Assembly (NCBI GenBank): GCA_963825255.1
Contig: CAWGSF010000001.1
Location: forward strand, 248,001 to 312,000
Direction: 5' to 3'
DNA length: 64,000 nucleotides
From: JAIBJN01 sp963825255
GTDB taxonomy: Bacteria; Actinomycetota; Thermoleophilia; Gaiellales; Gaiellaceae
Part shown: piece after piece, positions 41,686-50,031 of the stretch
How positions within the stretch are numbered: position 1 is the stretch's first letter
How the letters are laid out: the number at the start of each line of letters is the position of its first letter
The notes under the pieces: generated by a model
What the model was told of the DNA's origin: nothing
Database searches by the model: none
The model's input: only the letters and a program-made list of their open reading frames with translations
Translations under genes and position numbers: made by a program

Positions 41686-43626
41686 CTAGTCCAGGCCGCG
41701 CTTCGTGCCCGGGCCGATCCGGTCGAAGCCCGCGTAGCCGACGACGGCGTTCCTGCTGCCGGCGTTCTTGGACTTCACCTTCGGCTGCACCGCCCAGCCG
41801 CCGTAGCTCGCCTCGACGTCCACGTTCGCCTTGTCGGCGCCGAGGAGGACGAGCTCGTAGGCCGTGCGCGCGGCCTGCCACGTGCCCGGGTAGTCGTGGG
41901 CGGCGATGGCCTTCTCGGCCTTGCCGACGGCCGCGTCGGCCGCGGTCGAGGTACCCGGCTGCGCGCCGGGCCTTCCGGCTCTCGAGGATCCGGCCCGCGA
42001 TCACGTTCGCGTTGAGGATGTAGCCGGCGGCCTGGTGTCGGGCCGCGTTGTCACGGTCGAACTGGCTGAAGTCCCAGTTCAGGTCGATGTAGCTCATGAT
42101 CGAGTTGTGCTCGTCGCGTCGCCCAGGCGAAGTAGAACGGGCCCGTGGGCTCGTAGTCGACCCCCGTCTCCCAGTCGAAGCCGTCGTGCGGATGGCTCAT
42201 CCCGAAGTGGTGGCCGTACTCGTGGATCTCCGTCGTCGTCAGCCCGTACCCGATGTCGACGACGCTCTGGGAGACGAAGCTGAAGACGAAGCTCTGCGTC
42301 CCGTCGGTCCAGTTGTCGTCGGCGTAGCCGAGGAACCCCGCGGCGAGGTCGTCCGTCGTCGCGTAGGCGAAGGCGGGGGCCTCGTAGATCCGCTTGCCCC
42401 TCGCAGGGTCGTGGTCGAGCACGTCGTCGAGGTTGAGGGCGTTGTAGAGGAAGAGGTTGGCGAACGGCGGGTACTGCGGCCGGTCGCGGAAGCAGGTCTC
42501 CGTGTCCGCGAGCCAGAGCTCGTAGCACGTCTTCGCCTTGCCCTTGAACTTCAGGTCCTGCTCGTCCACCGACCAGCTCGACGGGAAGAGCTCGCCCAGC
42601 TTCCTGGAGGAGCAGGTCGGGCTTCCGGTAGTCGCGCGCTCGCGTCGACCCCGGGCCAGCCCTCGTACGTGTTCGTGTCGAGGTTGATCTTGGTCGGGAG
42701 GAGCTCCGGGCGTCAGGTACGGCGGGTAGAGCGGCGACGAGGTGAACATGAGGTTGATCGCCGCGTAGCGGGCGACCAGGCTCAGATCGCCCGGCGAGCG
42801 CGTCGGGAGACCGGTAGCCGTCGTCCGCGTACTCCCACGCGACCGGGATCCGGTAGTCGGGCTCGCCGTCGCCGTCGAGGTCCTCGTTCGTGATGTCGAA
42901 GTTGCCGCCCCAGGCCTCGGGGCCCGCCGAGAGGTCGAAGAACCAGACGCGATTGACGCCGCGCCTGCCCAGCCCGGTCTCCTCGTCGTCGGGCGTCGTG
43001 CCGCCCCAGCCGATGATCTTCCGGCTCTCGGTCTCGACCCCGAAGTCGTGGCCGGTGTCGGGATCGGGCTCGCCGAACTTCGTGTAGACGTGGTCGATGT
43101 AGTCCGACCGGCCCCACCAGTTGACGAAGAAGATCGTGTCGCGGCGCGTGTCGACGCCCTTCGGGGCGTTGTCGATGAGCCACTTCTCGACGCTGGGCGC
43201 GTCGATGAAGTGGTTCTGCCCCACGTCGCGCGTGCCGTCCTGGTCGTTGTAGGCCGTCTGGAACTCGGTGAGGTCGGCGGGGACCGCCAGCCGCCGGAGC
43301 GTCTTGAAGAAGCTCTTCTCCCACGACGAGCTCGTGTACGTGATCGAGTAGTCGAACCGGTAGTCGATCCCGAGCTCCTGAACGACGCCGTACCAGAGGC
43401 GAGAGCGGACGATCGGCCGGTACTCCGACGGCAGCCCGCCGCGGAATTCCGACTTGCCCACCTCGTCCGGCCCGAAGCCGACGAAGACGACGTTGACCGG
43501 AACCCGCTCCCTGAGGTCGGCGCTCGGCACGCCGGGTTGCAGGTTCGAGAACCCCGTCGCCGAGGCCGTCGAGCTGAAGACCGCCGCGACCAAAGCCGCC
43601 AGCACCACAACGAGCTTGCTCCGCAT
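41686..43626 (-). CDS. Secreted zinc metallopeptidase (M6-like), about six frameshifts
   Basis: Exported protein of about 647 residues. ATG 43626 opens a signal peptide (LVVVLAALVAAVFSSTASA). The first 270 residues are in one frame (VNVVFVGFGPDEVGKSEFRG, FVNWWGRSDYIDHVYTKFG). Then shifts near 42802, 42705, 42660 and 42605 break the middle; a long clean frame follows with the catalytic TTEIHEYGHHFGMSHPHDGF (HExxHxxGxxH, a metzincin-type motif). Further shifts near 42115 and 41960 lead to the C-terminal domain (AVGKAEKAIAAHDYPGTWQA, AYELVLLGADKANVDVEASY) and stop at 41686. Total length is a multiple of three. It may be intact in the cell. Confidence 0.65.
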
Positions 43627-43822
43627 CGTCCCTCCTCCCCCGGGAGGCGTCCCCCCGGAATCCCGTCTCGGACGTGGGACGCTAGTACGGGCGACCGACC
43701 CTCGTCAACGATCCCACACGGAATGATCGCTCGCCGCCGGCCAGCGGTGGCGCTGAAATTCACCTCGCGGTTTTCCTTCTCTCGTGCTCTCGAGTGCGAT
43801 CGGATCGGTTCGGAGAAATTCC

Positions 43823-43851
43823 TTGCCATCGTCCGAAGTGTGCGGTAGTGT
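43823..43851 (+). promoter_or_regulatory. Candidate promoter for the small ORF at 43887
   Basis: TTGCCA at 43823 and TAGTGT at 43846 with 17 bases between, close to the sigma-70 pattern, 36 bases before the small ORF. The surrounding bases are AT-richer than most of the window. Confidence 0.4.
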
Positions 43852-43886
43852 GCGTCCCTGTCCACCCCTGAGAGATGAGAGACGCC

Positions 43887-44012
43887 ATGATCCCCATCAG
43901 ATTCCTTCCAGAGACCACGGAGGCTCTCCGCGTGGGATCGGCCGTCGCTTTCAGCCACGGCCGGGTCATGGTCGGATCGGCCCGAGCCCTCGACGAAAGG
44001 CGTGCGCGCTGA
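43887..44012 (+). CDS. Small protein of 41 residues, unknown
   Basis: ATG 43887 reads MIPIRFLPETTEALRVGSAV and ends SARALDERRAR. No family recognised. Reasons to believe it: a promoter-like pair upstream, a purine-rich site (GAGAGATGAGAGA) before the ATG, and an 8-base-stem hairpin 31 bases after the stop. It lies in a 700-base stretch that otherwise has no large gene. It could also be the leader of the small gene at 44327. Confidence 0.4.
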   Translation: MIPIRFLPETTEALRVGSAVAFSHGRVMVGSARALDERRAR

Positions 44013-44043
44013 CGTAGATCAGGCGCATGACTGCTCTGTCGAG

Positions 44044-44063
44044 GGCGACCCAGTCGGGTCGCC
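44044..44063 (+). terminator. Hairpin after the 41-residue ORF
   Basis: Perfect 8-base stem GGCGACCC/GGGTCGCC with loop AGTC, followed by TTCGTCGTTT, a weak T-rich tail. Confidence 0.6.
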
Positions 44064-44326
44064 TTCGTCGTTTCGGAAGCGAACGAAACGATCGAGGAGC
44101 GAGGTGACGTGCATATTCGAGATGACAAACAGTGAATCGAGCCTCTACCTGAGAGAGAACAGCTCTCACCGTGTCGCTGCGGTAATTCGCGTGGAAATGC
44201 AGACGTGTGCTTTCGCGTGGGTTTTTCCACCGCTCGCGACACATCCAGGCGCCGAAGGCTCCCCAGGCGCCCTCTGACCGCGGGGGCGCCCCGGGGCGCC
44301 CCGAACAACGGAAGGAGGGATCAGCC

Positions 44327-44530
44327 ATGGTCGAGCTCCACCGGCTGCATCTGGAGGCCCGGCGCGTGCGAGAGGTGAAGCCTCTCGGCGCTGCCGAGGT
44401 CGCCCTGCGAGCCCGGGCGCTCGCCCGCCTGCAGGTCCGTGTCCGCGCCGGTCCGCGCCTCGAGCGCGGCGGCCCGCGACTCACGGTCGTGCGGGCGCAG
44501 AAGGCACCGGCCAAGCCGGCCCGCGTCTAG
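44327..44530 (+). CDS. Small basic protein of 67 residues, unknown
   Basis: ATG 44327 with GGAAGGAGGGA 7 bases upstream, an excellent ribosome site. The sequence is rich in Arg, Leu, Ala and Val (LHRLHLEARRVREVKPLGAA, then ARLQVRVRAGPRLERGGPRL, ending APAKPARV), pI clearly high. Not recognised; a nucleic-acid-binding role is possible from composition alone. The leader 44280-44302 has two direct copies of GGGGCGCCCC, and a terminator hairpin follows the stop closely, so it is a complete monocistronic gene. Confidence 0.6.
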   Translation: MVELHRLHLEARRVREVKPLGAAEVALRARALARLQVRVRAGPRLERGGPRLTVVRAQKAPAKPARV

Positions 44531-44536
44531 CCCGCA

Positions 44537-44565
44537 CCGGGGCGTCTCCGACGGAGGCGCCCCGG
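44537..44565 (+). terminator. Terminator of the 67-residue gene
   Basis: 13-base stem CCGGGGCGTCTCC/GGAGGCGCCCCGG with one G-T pair, loop GAC, followed by CGTCTTGT. It starts 7 bases after the stop. Confidence 0.75.
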
Positions 44566-44628
44566 CGTCTTGTGGCGAAGCGCACGTTTCCCTCGTTCGA
44601 GTGACGAAGCCGAGCGGCAGAACGCCCG

Positions 44629-45438
44629 ATGGGGGTCGGGATGGGGCGTTTCTACCTGCCGCCGCACGTACTCGCCGCGGTCGCGGTGCTCGCAGCGATC
44701 GGGGTCGTCCTCCTGCTCCTCGCGCGGCCCGCTGCCGGCCAGGCGCCGGAGGGAACGGCGGTCGTCGCGCCCGGCCCCGCCCCGCAGGAGGCCGAGGCGG
44801 TGGCGTCGGCCCCCGCGGTCACCCAGCGGTCGCCCGGGCACGAGATCGCCCGTCCCAGGCGCGGGGCCACGATCCTCGTCCGTGCGCGCCCGCACGGGAG
44901 CGTGGTCGCCCGGCTCGGCGCCAGCACGGAGTTCGGGTCGCCCACGACGCTCGCGGTCGCCGAGCGCCGCGGTCGGTGGCTGGGCGTGATCACGACGCTG
45001 GTCGCGAACGGCCGCCTCGGTTGGGTCAACGAGGCGAGGAGCCGGCTTCGCATCTCCCACACGCGGGTCGCGCTCACGCTCGACCTCTCCGCCCGTCGAC
45101 TCGTCGTCCGCCGCGGCGAGAGGGTGCTCCGCCGGATCACCGTGGGCGTCGGCCGCCCGAGCTCTCCGACGCCGGTGGGGCGCTTCGCCGTCACCGACAA
45201 GCTGCCCGGCGCCCGGTACAGCTCGGCGTACGGCTGCTGCATCCTCGCCCTCTCGGCGCACCAGACCAGCCTCCCCGCCGGCTGGCGCGGCGGCGACCGG
45301 ATCGCGATCCACGGGACGAACGACCCGTCTTCGATCGGCGCGGCGTCCTCCGCAGGGTGCCCGCACGCGAGCACCGCCGACATGCGCTTCCTGTTCCGGG
45401 TCGTGCCCCTCGGCGCCCCGGTGGTCGTGCGTCCCTAG
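44629..45438 (+). CDS. L,D-transpeptidase (YkuD)
   Basis: Peptidoglycan cross-linking or remodelling enzyme outside the membrane, 269 residues. An N-terminal anchor (HVLAAVAVLAAIGVVLLLLA, residues 13-33) is followed by an Ala/Pro linker, an SH3-like stretch (ATILVRARPHGSVVARLGAS, GRWLGVITTLVANGRLGWVN) and the YkuD domain: LDLSARRLVVRRGERVLRRI, TPVGRFAVTDKL and the active site IAIHGTNDP ... SSAGCPHAS with catalytic His and Cys. The usual Arg after GC is His here. ATG 44629 or ATG 44641 are both possible. Its stop shares CTAG with the opposing gene. Confidence 0.9.
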   Translation: MGVGMGRFYLPPHVLAAVAVLAAIGVVLLLLARPAAGQAPEGTAVVAPGPAPQEAEAVASAPAVTQRSPGHEIARPRRGATILVRARPHGSVVARLGASTEFGSPTTLAVAERRGRWLGVITTLVANGRLGWVNEARSRLRISHTRVALTLDLSARRLVVRRGERVLRRITVGVGRPSSPTPVGRFAVTDKLPGARYSSAYGCCILALSAHQTSLPAGWRGGDRIAIHGTNDPSSIGAASSAGCPHASTADMRFLFRVVPLGAPVVVRP

Positions 45439-47375
45439 GGAGCCAGCGCCGCCTCGAGGTCGGCCACCGCCGTGACCGGCTGCCGGCAGGCGAAGCTCTC
45501 GCAGACGTACGCCGCCGGCTCCCCCTCGACGAGGCTCTTCCCCGCCAGGAGCGGCACGGCATCGGTCGGGCCGGGGGAGAAGGCGAACACGGTGTTCGGC
45601 CGGAGGCCGGCGAGCGCGGCGCGGCGAAGCTCGTCCGACTCGCCGACGACGGCGATCTCGCGGGGCGGCGAGAAGTGGAGGTCGAGCGCGCAGAGGAGGT
45701 GTGGGACGGCGCCCGGCGCCCGCTCGAGAAGGTTGCGCGCGAGCCTGAAGACGCCGACCGCCCGGCGCTCGAGCTCCGGATCGCCGTAGAGACGTGACAG
45801 CCGAAGGAGGACGAACGCGGCCATCGAGTTGCCGGCCGGGGTCGGGTGGTCGTCGAACTCCTTGCGCCGGGCCACGAGGCCGTCCCCCTCGGGCGCGTCC
45901 ACGAAGAACCCGCCCCGCTCGTCGTCCGCGAAGAGGTCGACCATCAGGACGGCGAGCCGCCGGGCCTCCTCGAGCCAGCGGACCTCCCCAGTCGCCCAGG
46001 CGAGCTCGACGAGCCCGTTGGCGACGTTCGCGTAGTCCTCGAGGTAGCCCGGAATGCGGGCGTCCCCTTCCCGGTAGCTCCGCAGGAGGCGGCCCCGCTC
46101 GTCGGAGAGCGGCCCCAGCAGGAACCCGGCGAGCTCGACCGCCGCCTCGACGTAGTCCGTCCGGTCGAGCCGGGCGCCGGCGTCCGCGAACGCGGCCAGG
46201 GCGAGGCCGTTCCACGCGGCGAGCGCCTTGTCGTCGCGGAGCGGCTGGGGCCTGCGCTCCCGGGCCTCGAGGAGCGCGGCGCGCGCATCCGCCGGGATCT
46301 CGGCCCGGATGACGTCGCGGCCGTGCTCGAAGGGCTGGAGCCACTCCGGGTGCGGCACGCCCAGGACGGCCTCGATCTCGGCGGGCGTCCACGTGTAGGT
46401 GAGGCCCTCGACCCCGTCGGTGTCGGCGTCCTGGGCGGAGGCGAAGCCACCCTCCGGGAGCCTGAGCTCGCGGAGCATGTAGTCGAGCGTCTCGCAGGCG
46501 ATCCGCCGGTAGCGCTCTTCGCCGGCGACGACCCACGCGTGCAGGTACGCGGGTGCCAGCAGGGCGTTGTCGTAGAGCATCTTCTCGAAGTGGGGGACGA
46601 GCCACCGCGAGTCCACCGAGTAGCGGTGGAAGCCGCCGCCGAGCACGTCGTACATCCCGCCTGCGGCCATGTGGTCGAGGGTGAGAAGCGCCATGCTCAG
46701 CGCCTCCTCCGAGCCCCGCTCGGCGTGCTGTCGCAGCAGCAGCTCGATCGTCGAGCCCGAGGGGAACTTCGGCGCCGGCCCGAACCCGCCCTCGGCAGGG
46801 TCGAACAACCGCCGGATGCCCGGGACGGCCTGGGTGAGGAGCGCGCTCGTGAGCGGCTCGGCGGAGGGCGCCTGCTCGCTCGCCTGCCGGATCGCGTCCA
46901 CGAGGACGCCGGCCTGCTGCTCGAGGTCGTCCCGGCGCGTGCGGTACGCGTCCGCGACGGCGTGGAGCACCTGTTGGAACGCAGGCATCCCCATGCGCGG
47001 CTCGGGTGGGAAGTACGTCCCGCCGTAGAAGGGCTTTCCCTCGGGCGTGAGGAAGACCGTCATCGGCCAGCCGCCGCGGCCGGTCATGGCGACGACGGCG
47101 TCCATGTAGAGGCCGTCCACGTCGGGGCGCTCCTCGCGGTCGACCTTCACGCAGACGAACTCGTCGTTCATCAGCCGCGCCGTCTCCTCGTCCTCGAACG
47201 ACTCGTGCTCCATGACGTGGCACCAGTGGCAGGCCGCGTAGCCGACGGAGAGGAGGATGGGCCGGTCCTCGGCGCGGGCGCGCGCGAGCGCGTCCTCGCC
47301 CCACGGATACCAGTCCACGGGGTTGCCGGCGTGCTGCAGGAGGTAGGGGCTGGTCTCGCCCGCCAGGCGGTTCAC
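45435..47375 (-). CDS. yyaL: YyaL/DUF255 thioredoxin-fold and six-hairpin glycosidase-like protein
   Basis: 646-residue cytoplasmic protein. The N-terminal thioredoxin-like DUF255 domain begins RLAGETSPYLLQHAGNPVDW and has the redox motif ACHWCHVMEHESFEDEETA near residue 47 (CHWC). The middle and C-terminal part form an (alpha/alpha)6 barrel like N-acylglucosamine epimerases, with WPMTVFLTPEGKPFYGGTYF, FEKMLYDNALLAPAYLHAW, GGFASAQDADTDGVEGLTYT and DDKALAAWNGLALAAFADA. Function is not established in bacteria. Start GTG 47375 (VNRLAGETSPYLL). The frame is intact over almost 2 kb. Confidence 0.92.
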   Translation of the reverse strand: MNRLAGETSPYLLQHAGNPVDWYPWGEDALARARAEDRPILLSVGYAACHWCHVMEHESFEDEETARLMNDEFVCVKVDREERPDVDGLYMDAVVAMTGRGGWPMTVFLTPEGKPFYGGTYFPPEPRMGMPAFQQVLHAVADAYRTRRDDLEQQAGVLVDAIRQASEQAPSAEPLTSALLTQAVPGIRRLFDPAEGGFGPAPKFPSGSTIELLLRQHAERGSEEALSMALLTLDHMAAGGMYDVLGGGFHRYSVDSRWLVPHFEKMLYDNALLAPAYLHAWVVAGEERYRRIACETLDYMLRELRLPEGGFASAQDADTDGVEGLTYTWTPAEIEAVLGVPHPEWLQPFEHGRDVIRAEIPADARAALLEARERRPQPLRDDKALAAWNGLALAAFADAGARLDRTDYVEAAVELAGFLLGPLSDERGRLLRSYREGDARIPGYLEDYANVANGLVELAWATGEVRWLEEARRLAVLMVDLFADDERGGFFVDAPEGDGLVARRKEFDDHPTPAGNSMAAFVLLRLSRLYGDPELERRAVGVFRLARNLLERAPGAVPHLLCALDLHFSPPREIAVVGESDELRRAALAGLRPNTVFAFSPGPTDAVPLLAGKSLVEGEPAAYVCESFACRQPVTAVADLEAALAP

Positions 47376-47440
47376 GCCGCCAGCGTAGCGAGGGGAGAGG
47401 GGCGGCCCCGCCGGGAGCCGGGCCGCCCCTCGAGTGCGTG

Positions 47441-47989
47441 CTAGGCGGTGACGGCTGCGCGCGCGCCGACGAGCTCGTCCACCGTCGTGATCGTCGCGCC
47501 GTAGGTCTGCTTCAGGTACTCGAGCGCGTCCTCCTCGCTGACGCCCTCGAACGCGCACACGGCGTCCTTCGGGATGACGATCTCGTAGCCGCGCATGAGC
47601 GCGCCGTAGGAGGAGTGGCGCACGCAGATGTGCGTGTGCTGGCCGGTGATGACGACCTCGTCGACGCCGCGCTCGCGGAGCTGCTCGTCGAGCCCGGTTC
47701 CGTCGAAGGCCCCGTAGTGGCGCTTCTCGGAGATGATCTCGCCCTCGCGCGGCGCGAGCTCGTCGATCACCTCGGCGCCCGGGTCTCCGGCCATCGCGTG
47801 CTCGCCCCAGATCTTCATCTCCGGGTCGCCCGGCTGGTGGGCGTCGTTCGAGAAGACGACGACCCAGCCCTCCTCGCGGGCATGTGCGAGCAGCCGCTGG
47901 AGCGGCGGGGTGATGTCCTTCGCCCTCGGGTTCGCGAGCTTGCCGTCGACGAAGTCCTTGAGCATGTCGACGATGATGAGCGCTCTCAT
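47441..47989 (-). CDS. pncA: Isochorismatase-family hydrolase, probable nicotinamidase
   Basis: 182-residue cysteine hydrolase. MRALIIVDMLKDFVDGKLAN gives the catalytic Asp, a Lys lies in SEKRHYGAFDGTGLDEQL, and the nucleophile Cys in VVITGQHTHICVRHSSYGAL. Of the PncA metal site, FSNDAHQPGDPEMKIWGEHA keeps Asp and His. It is divergent from an NrtR-type NAD regulator 42 bases away, which strongly suggests conversion of nicotinamide to nicotinate in NAD salvage. Isochorismatase-like hydrolases of other amides remain possible. Confidence 0.82.
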   Translation of the reverse strand: MRALIIVDMLKDFVDGKLANPRAKDITPPLQRLLAHAREEGWVVVFSNDAHQPGDPEMKIWGEHAMAGDPGAEVIDELAPREGEIISEKRHYGAFDGTGLDEQLRERGVDEVVITGQHTHICVRHSSYGALMRGYEIVIPKDAVCAFEGVSEEDALEYLKQTYGATITTVDELVGARAAVTA

Positions 47990-48034
47990 TGGTATCCTCT
48001 CGGAGAGTTTTTGCCTATAAGGCGATAACCAATG
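47987..48034. promoter_or_regulatory. Shared NrtR operator/promoter region
   Basis: The gap between two divergent genes is symmetric: CATTGGT at 47987 and ACCAATG at 48028 are inverted copies that include both start codons. Inside is an imperfect palindrome TTGCCTATAAGGCGA (48011-48025) with TATAAG as a possible -10. Autoregulation and control of the nicotinamidase-like gene by NrtR is inferred. Confidence 0.55.
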
Positions 48035-48730
48035 GTCAAGTCTACCACAGATACCCGGCCCGCCCACGAGGCGCTCGCGGTCGTCCTCCAGGTCCGCGAG
48101 GGCGTCCTCCAGGCGCTCCTCTGGCAGCATGCCCGCGGCCCCGCCCGCGGCGCTTGGGCGCTCCCAGGGGGGCTGCTCGCCTTCGGCGAGACGCTCGACG
48201 AGTCGATCCGGCGCCATCTCGCCGCCAAGGTCGACGTGCGCGACCTGGCCCACCTCGAGCAGCTGGAGACGCTGAGCGAGCCCCGCCGCCATCCCGAGCA
48301 GTGGCTCGTCGCGACGGCCTACCTCGGGCTCGTCCCGGCCAACGTCGACCCGCGCGTCCCCGACGACACGGCCTGGCATCCGGTGGACGACCTGCCCGCC
48401 CTGGCGTTCGATCACGCCGACATCGTCCTCACGGGCCGAAGCCGCCTCCGCGCCAAGCTCTCGTACACGAACATCGGCTTCGCCCTCGCCCCGCCCTCGT
48501 TCACGATCTCGGAGCTTCGCGGCCTCTACCGTGCCGCGCTCGGGCACGACGTCTCGGCCACGAACCTCCAGCGTGTCCTCGTCCGTCGCCGCCTGCTCGA
48601 GCCGACCGGCGAGACGCGCCCTCCCGGGCGCGCCGGCGGCCGGCCCGCATCCGTGTTCCGCTTCGCGGCGGCCGACCTCGAGGTCACCGACCCGTTCGCG
48701 GTCCTCCGCCCGCCGGACGCCGCTAGATGA
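48032..48730 (+). CDS. nrtR: NrtR-type Nudix transcriptional regulator of NAD metabolism
   Basis: 232-residue repressor with an N-terminal Nudix-like domain that senses ADP-ribose and a C-terminal winged helix. The Nudix box reads GALLxF-like: GGLLAFGETLDESIRRHLAA, where the canonical REUxEE glutamates are replaced by RHLAAK, so hydrolysis is unlikely and ligand sensing likely. LSYTNIGFALAPPSFTISEL begins the DNA-binding part, and TNLQRVLVRRRLLEPTGETR with GRAGGRPASVFRF is the wing. ATG 48032 lies within the inverted repeat. Divergent nicotinamidase-like gene supports the call. Confidence 0.88.
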   Translation: MVKSTTDTRPAHEALAVVLQVREGVLQALLWQHARGPARGAWALPGGLLAFGETLDESIRRHLAAKVDVRDLAHLEQLETLSEPRRHPEQWLVATAYLGLVPANVDPRVPDDTAWHPVDDLPALAFDHADIVLTGRSRLRAKLSYTNIGFALAPPSFTISELRGLYRAALGHDVSATNLQRVLVRRRLLEPTGETRPPGRAGGRPASVFRFAAADLEVTDPFAVLRPPDAAR

Positions 48731-49265
48731 GGCCGCAGCGGCTCGCCGCCACCGGCCAGGGGTAGAAGCCCCGGCCCGCTCGGAGCGCCTTCTCGGCCGT
48801 CCACATCTGCTCGAGTCGGGTCCAGCGGTTCGCGGTTCCCTTGCGGCGAAGGAGGTACTTCCCGTACCGGCGCTGGAACGCCAGGTCCATCTGGAGGCCG
48901 CCGTAGTACGGGGCGCCCGGGTCGTTCCAGCGCCCCTCGTGCCGCTGGATGCACGACCACGCGGCCCTGTGCGGCGGGCGCCGCGACCGCGTGCGCTCGC
49001 CGATCGCCCGGGTGCGCCAACGGTCGCGAAGCGCGAGAAGCGCATCGATCGACGTCGTCTTCCGCTCGGCGAAGTCCGTCTTGGTTCGCCGGGCGCCCAT
49101 CACGCGCTGCCAGTGCCAGGCCTGCGAGCGGTGCTTCGTGATCTGGCCGACGAGCTCAGCGGCCTCCGAGGGCCGGTCGGGCGCGGCGGGGACGCCCGCG
49201 GGGGCTGTCAGGGCGATCACACTTACGAGCGCGAGCAGGAGCCCGCGCGGGGGAATTGGGGTCAA
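48723..49265 (-). CDS. Secreted transglycosylase-like protein
   Basis: 180-residue exported protein. A signal peptide (GLLLALVSVIALTAPAGVPA) leads to a basic helical linker (KHRSQAWHWQRVMGARRTK) and a lysozyme-like domain: WSCIQRHEGRWNDPGAPYYG with the single catalytic Glu in RHEG, GLQMDLAFQRRYGKYLLRRK, WTRLEQMWTAEKALRAGRGF and the Cys at SRCGLI, which may bond to the first Cys. This is the Rpf/transglycosylase pattern of actinobacteria. Start TTG 49265 has GAGAGGAG 8 bases upstream. A strongly structured leader precedes it. Confidence 0.8.
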   Translation of the reverse strand: MTPIPPRGLLLALVSVIALTAPAGVPAAPDRPSEAAELVGQITKHRSQAWHWQRVMGARRTKTDFAERKTTSIDALLALRDRWRTRAIGERTRSRRPPHRAAWSCIQRHEGRWNDPGAPYYGGLQMDLAFQRRYGKYLLRRKGTANRWTRLEQMWTAEKALRAGRGFYPWPVAASRCGLI

Positions 49266-49280
49266 CGTGCCGTCTCCTCT

Positions 49281-49363
49281 CCGGGCGGCGGGCGCGGGCC
49301 CTCGACGCCATCGAGAGGCCCGCGGCAGGAGCGCCTGACTGTGCCGCAGCGGCGCCCGCCCGG
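49281..49363 (-). ncRNA. Structured 5' leader of the transglycosylase-like gene
   Basis: Three nested stems can be drawn: P1 pairs 49281-49288 with 49356-49363 (CCGGGCGG/CCGCCCGG); a 13-base stem with one bulge pairs 49293-49305 with 49311-49324; and GCGGCA at 49322 pairs with TGCCGC at 49342. The last two share three bases, so they may be alternatives, as in a switch. Cell-wall lytic genes of actinobacteria are often under cyclic di-AMP riboswitches, but I do not see that consensus here. Confidence 0.35.
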
Positions 49364-49408
49364 GGGTTGCTATTTGGGGTCAGCGGGCTAGGTTACACTC
49401 AGCGACTC

Positions 49409-49675
49409 ATGGTCTGGTTCACCATCTGGTTCCTGGTGATCCTCAAGATCCCGGCCCTGTACTTCGCGTGGCTCGTGTGGTGGTCGGTGAAGGATCCGCC
49501 CCAGCCGGGCACCGCTGAGGCCGGAGAGAGCCTGGGAGGCGGCGGCATCGACCTCCGCCCGCGGCGTGACCCGCGCGCTCCGGTTCCCGGGCGCCGGCCC
49601 GGTCCGCACGGCGCGCCTGACCGCGGCCGCCGCGGCGAGCCGGCGCGTGCCGCGCGCGCCCGGAGGGCGCGGTGA
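49409..49675 (+). CDS. Small membrane protein, unknown
   Basis: 88 residues from ATG 49409. One membrane helix (FTIWFLVILKIPALYFAWLV) is followed by WWSVKDPP and a Pro/Gly/Arg-rich, disordered tail. The WWSVKDPP motif and the small downstream partner recall actinobacterial small membrane genes of unknown role. The tail after residue 50 may be partly a product of an indel, as it is unusually Arg/Pro-rich. The stop overlaps the next gene by GTGA. Confidence 0.6.
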   Translation: MVWFTIWFLVILKIPALYFAWLVWWSVKDPPQPGTAEAGESLGGGGIDLRPRRDPRAPVPGRRPGPHGAPDRGRRGEPARAARARRAR

Positions 49676-49941
49676 GCGCCCAGGGGCAGGAGCTCGGCGA
49701 TCGCGTCCGGCCGGCACAGCTCGTCGCCGACTTCCTCGCCACCTTCGCCATCTTCGCCGCGCTGGTCGGTGTGATCTACCAGCCCGGCAAGGTGTGCACG
49801 GCGGCGGTCTTCTTCGCGCTCGTCGCCGCCGTCATGGGCGGCCGCGACGCGCGGCTCGTCCCGTTCGCGGTCGTGCTCACGACCGTGTGCTGGTTCGTTG
49901 GAATCGCGGCCGCGATCCTCTTCGAGCGACCGATTTTCTAG
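49672..49941 (+). CDS. Small membrane protein with three helices, unknown
   Basis: 89 residues from GTG 49672. A polar start (SAQGQELGDRVRPAQLVADF) is followed by three hydrophobic segments (LATFAIFAALVGVIY, AAVFFALVAAVMGG, FAVVLTTVCWFVGIAAAILF). No family recognised. Coupled to the small membrane protein upstream. Confidence 0.65.
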   Translation: MSAQGQELGDRVRPAQLVADFLATFAIFAALVGVIYQPGKVCTAAVFFALVAAVMGGRDARLVPFAVVLTTVCWFVGIAAAILFERPIF

Positions 49942-50031
49942 GCCCGCCCGAAGTATCCCTCTAAAGGGGCATTGCCTCCGAGCCGATTCTTGTATCGGCT
50001 ACTACCTTCGAGAGAGGACCCGCTCCAGCGC

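Noticed and set aside
49281..49363. Cyclic di-AMP (ydaO) riboswitch before the transglycosylase-like gene
   Set aside because: The expected conserved ydaO segments are not present; only a generic structured leader is supported.
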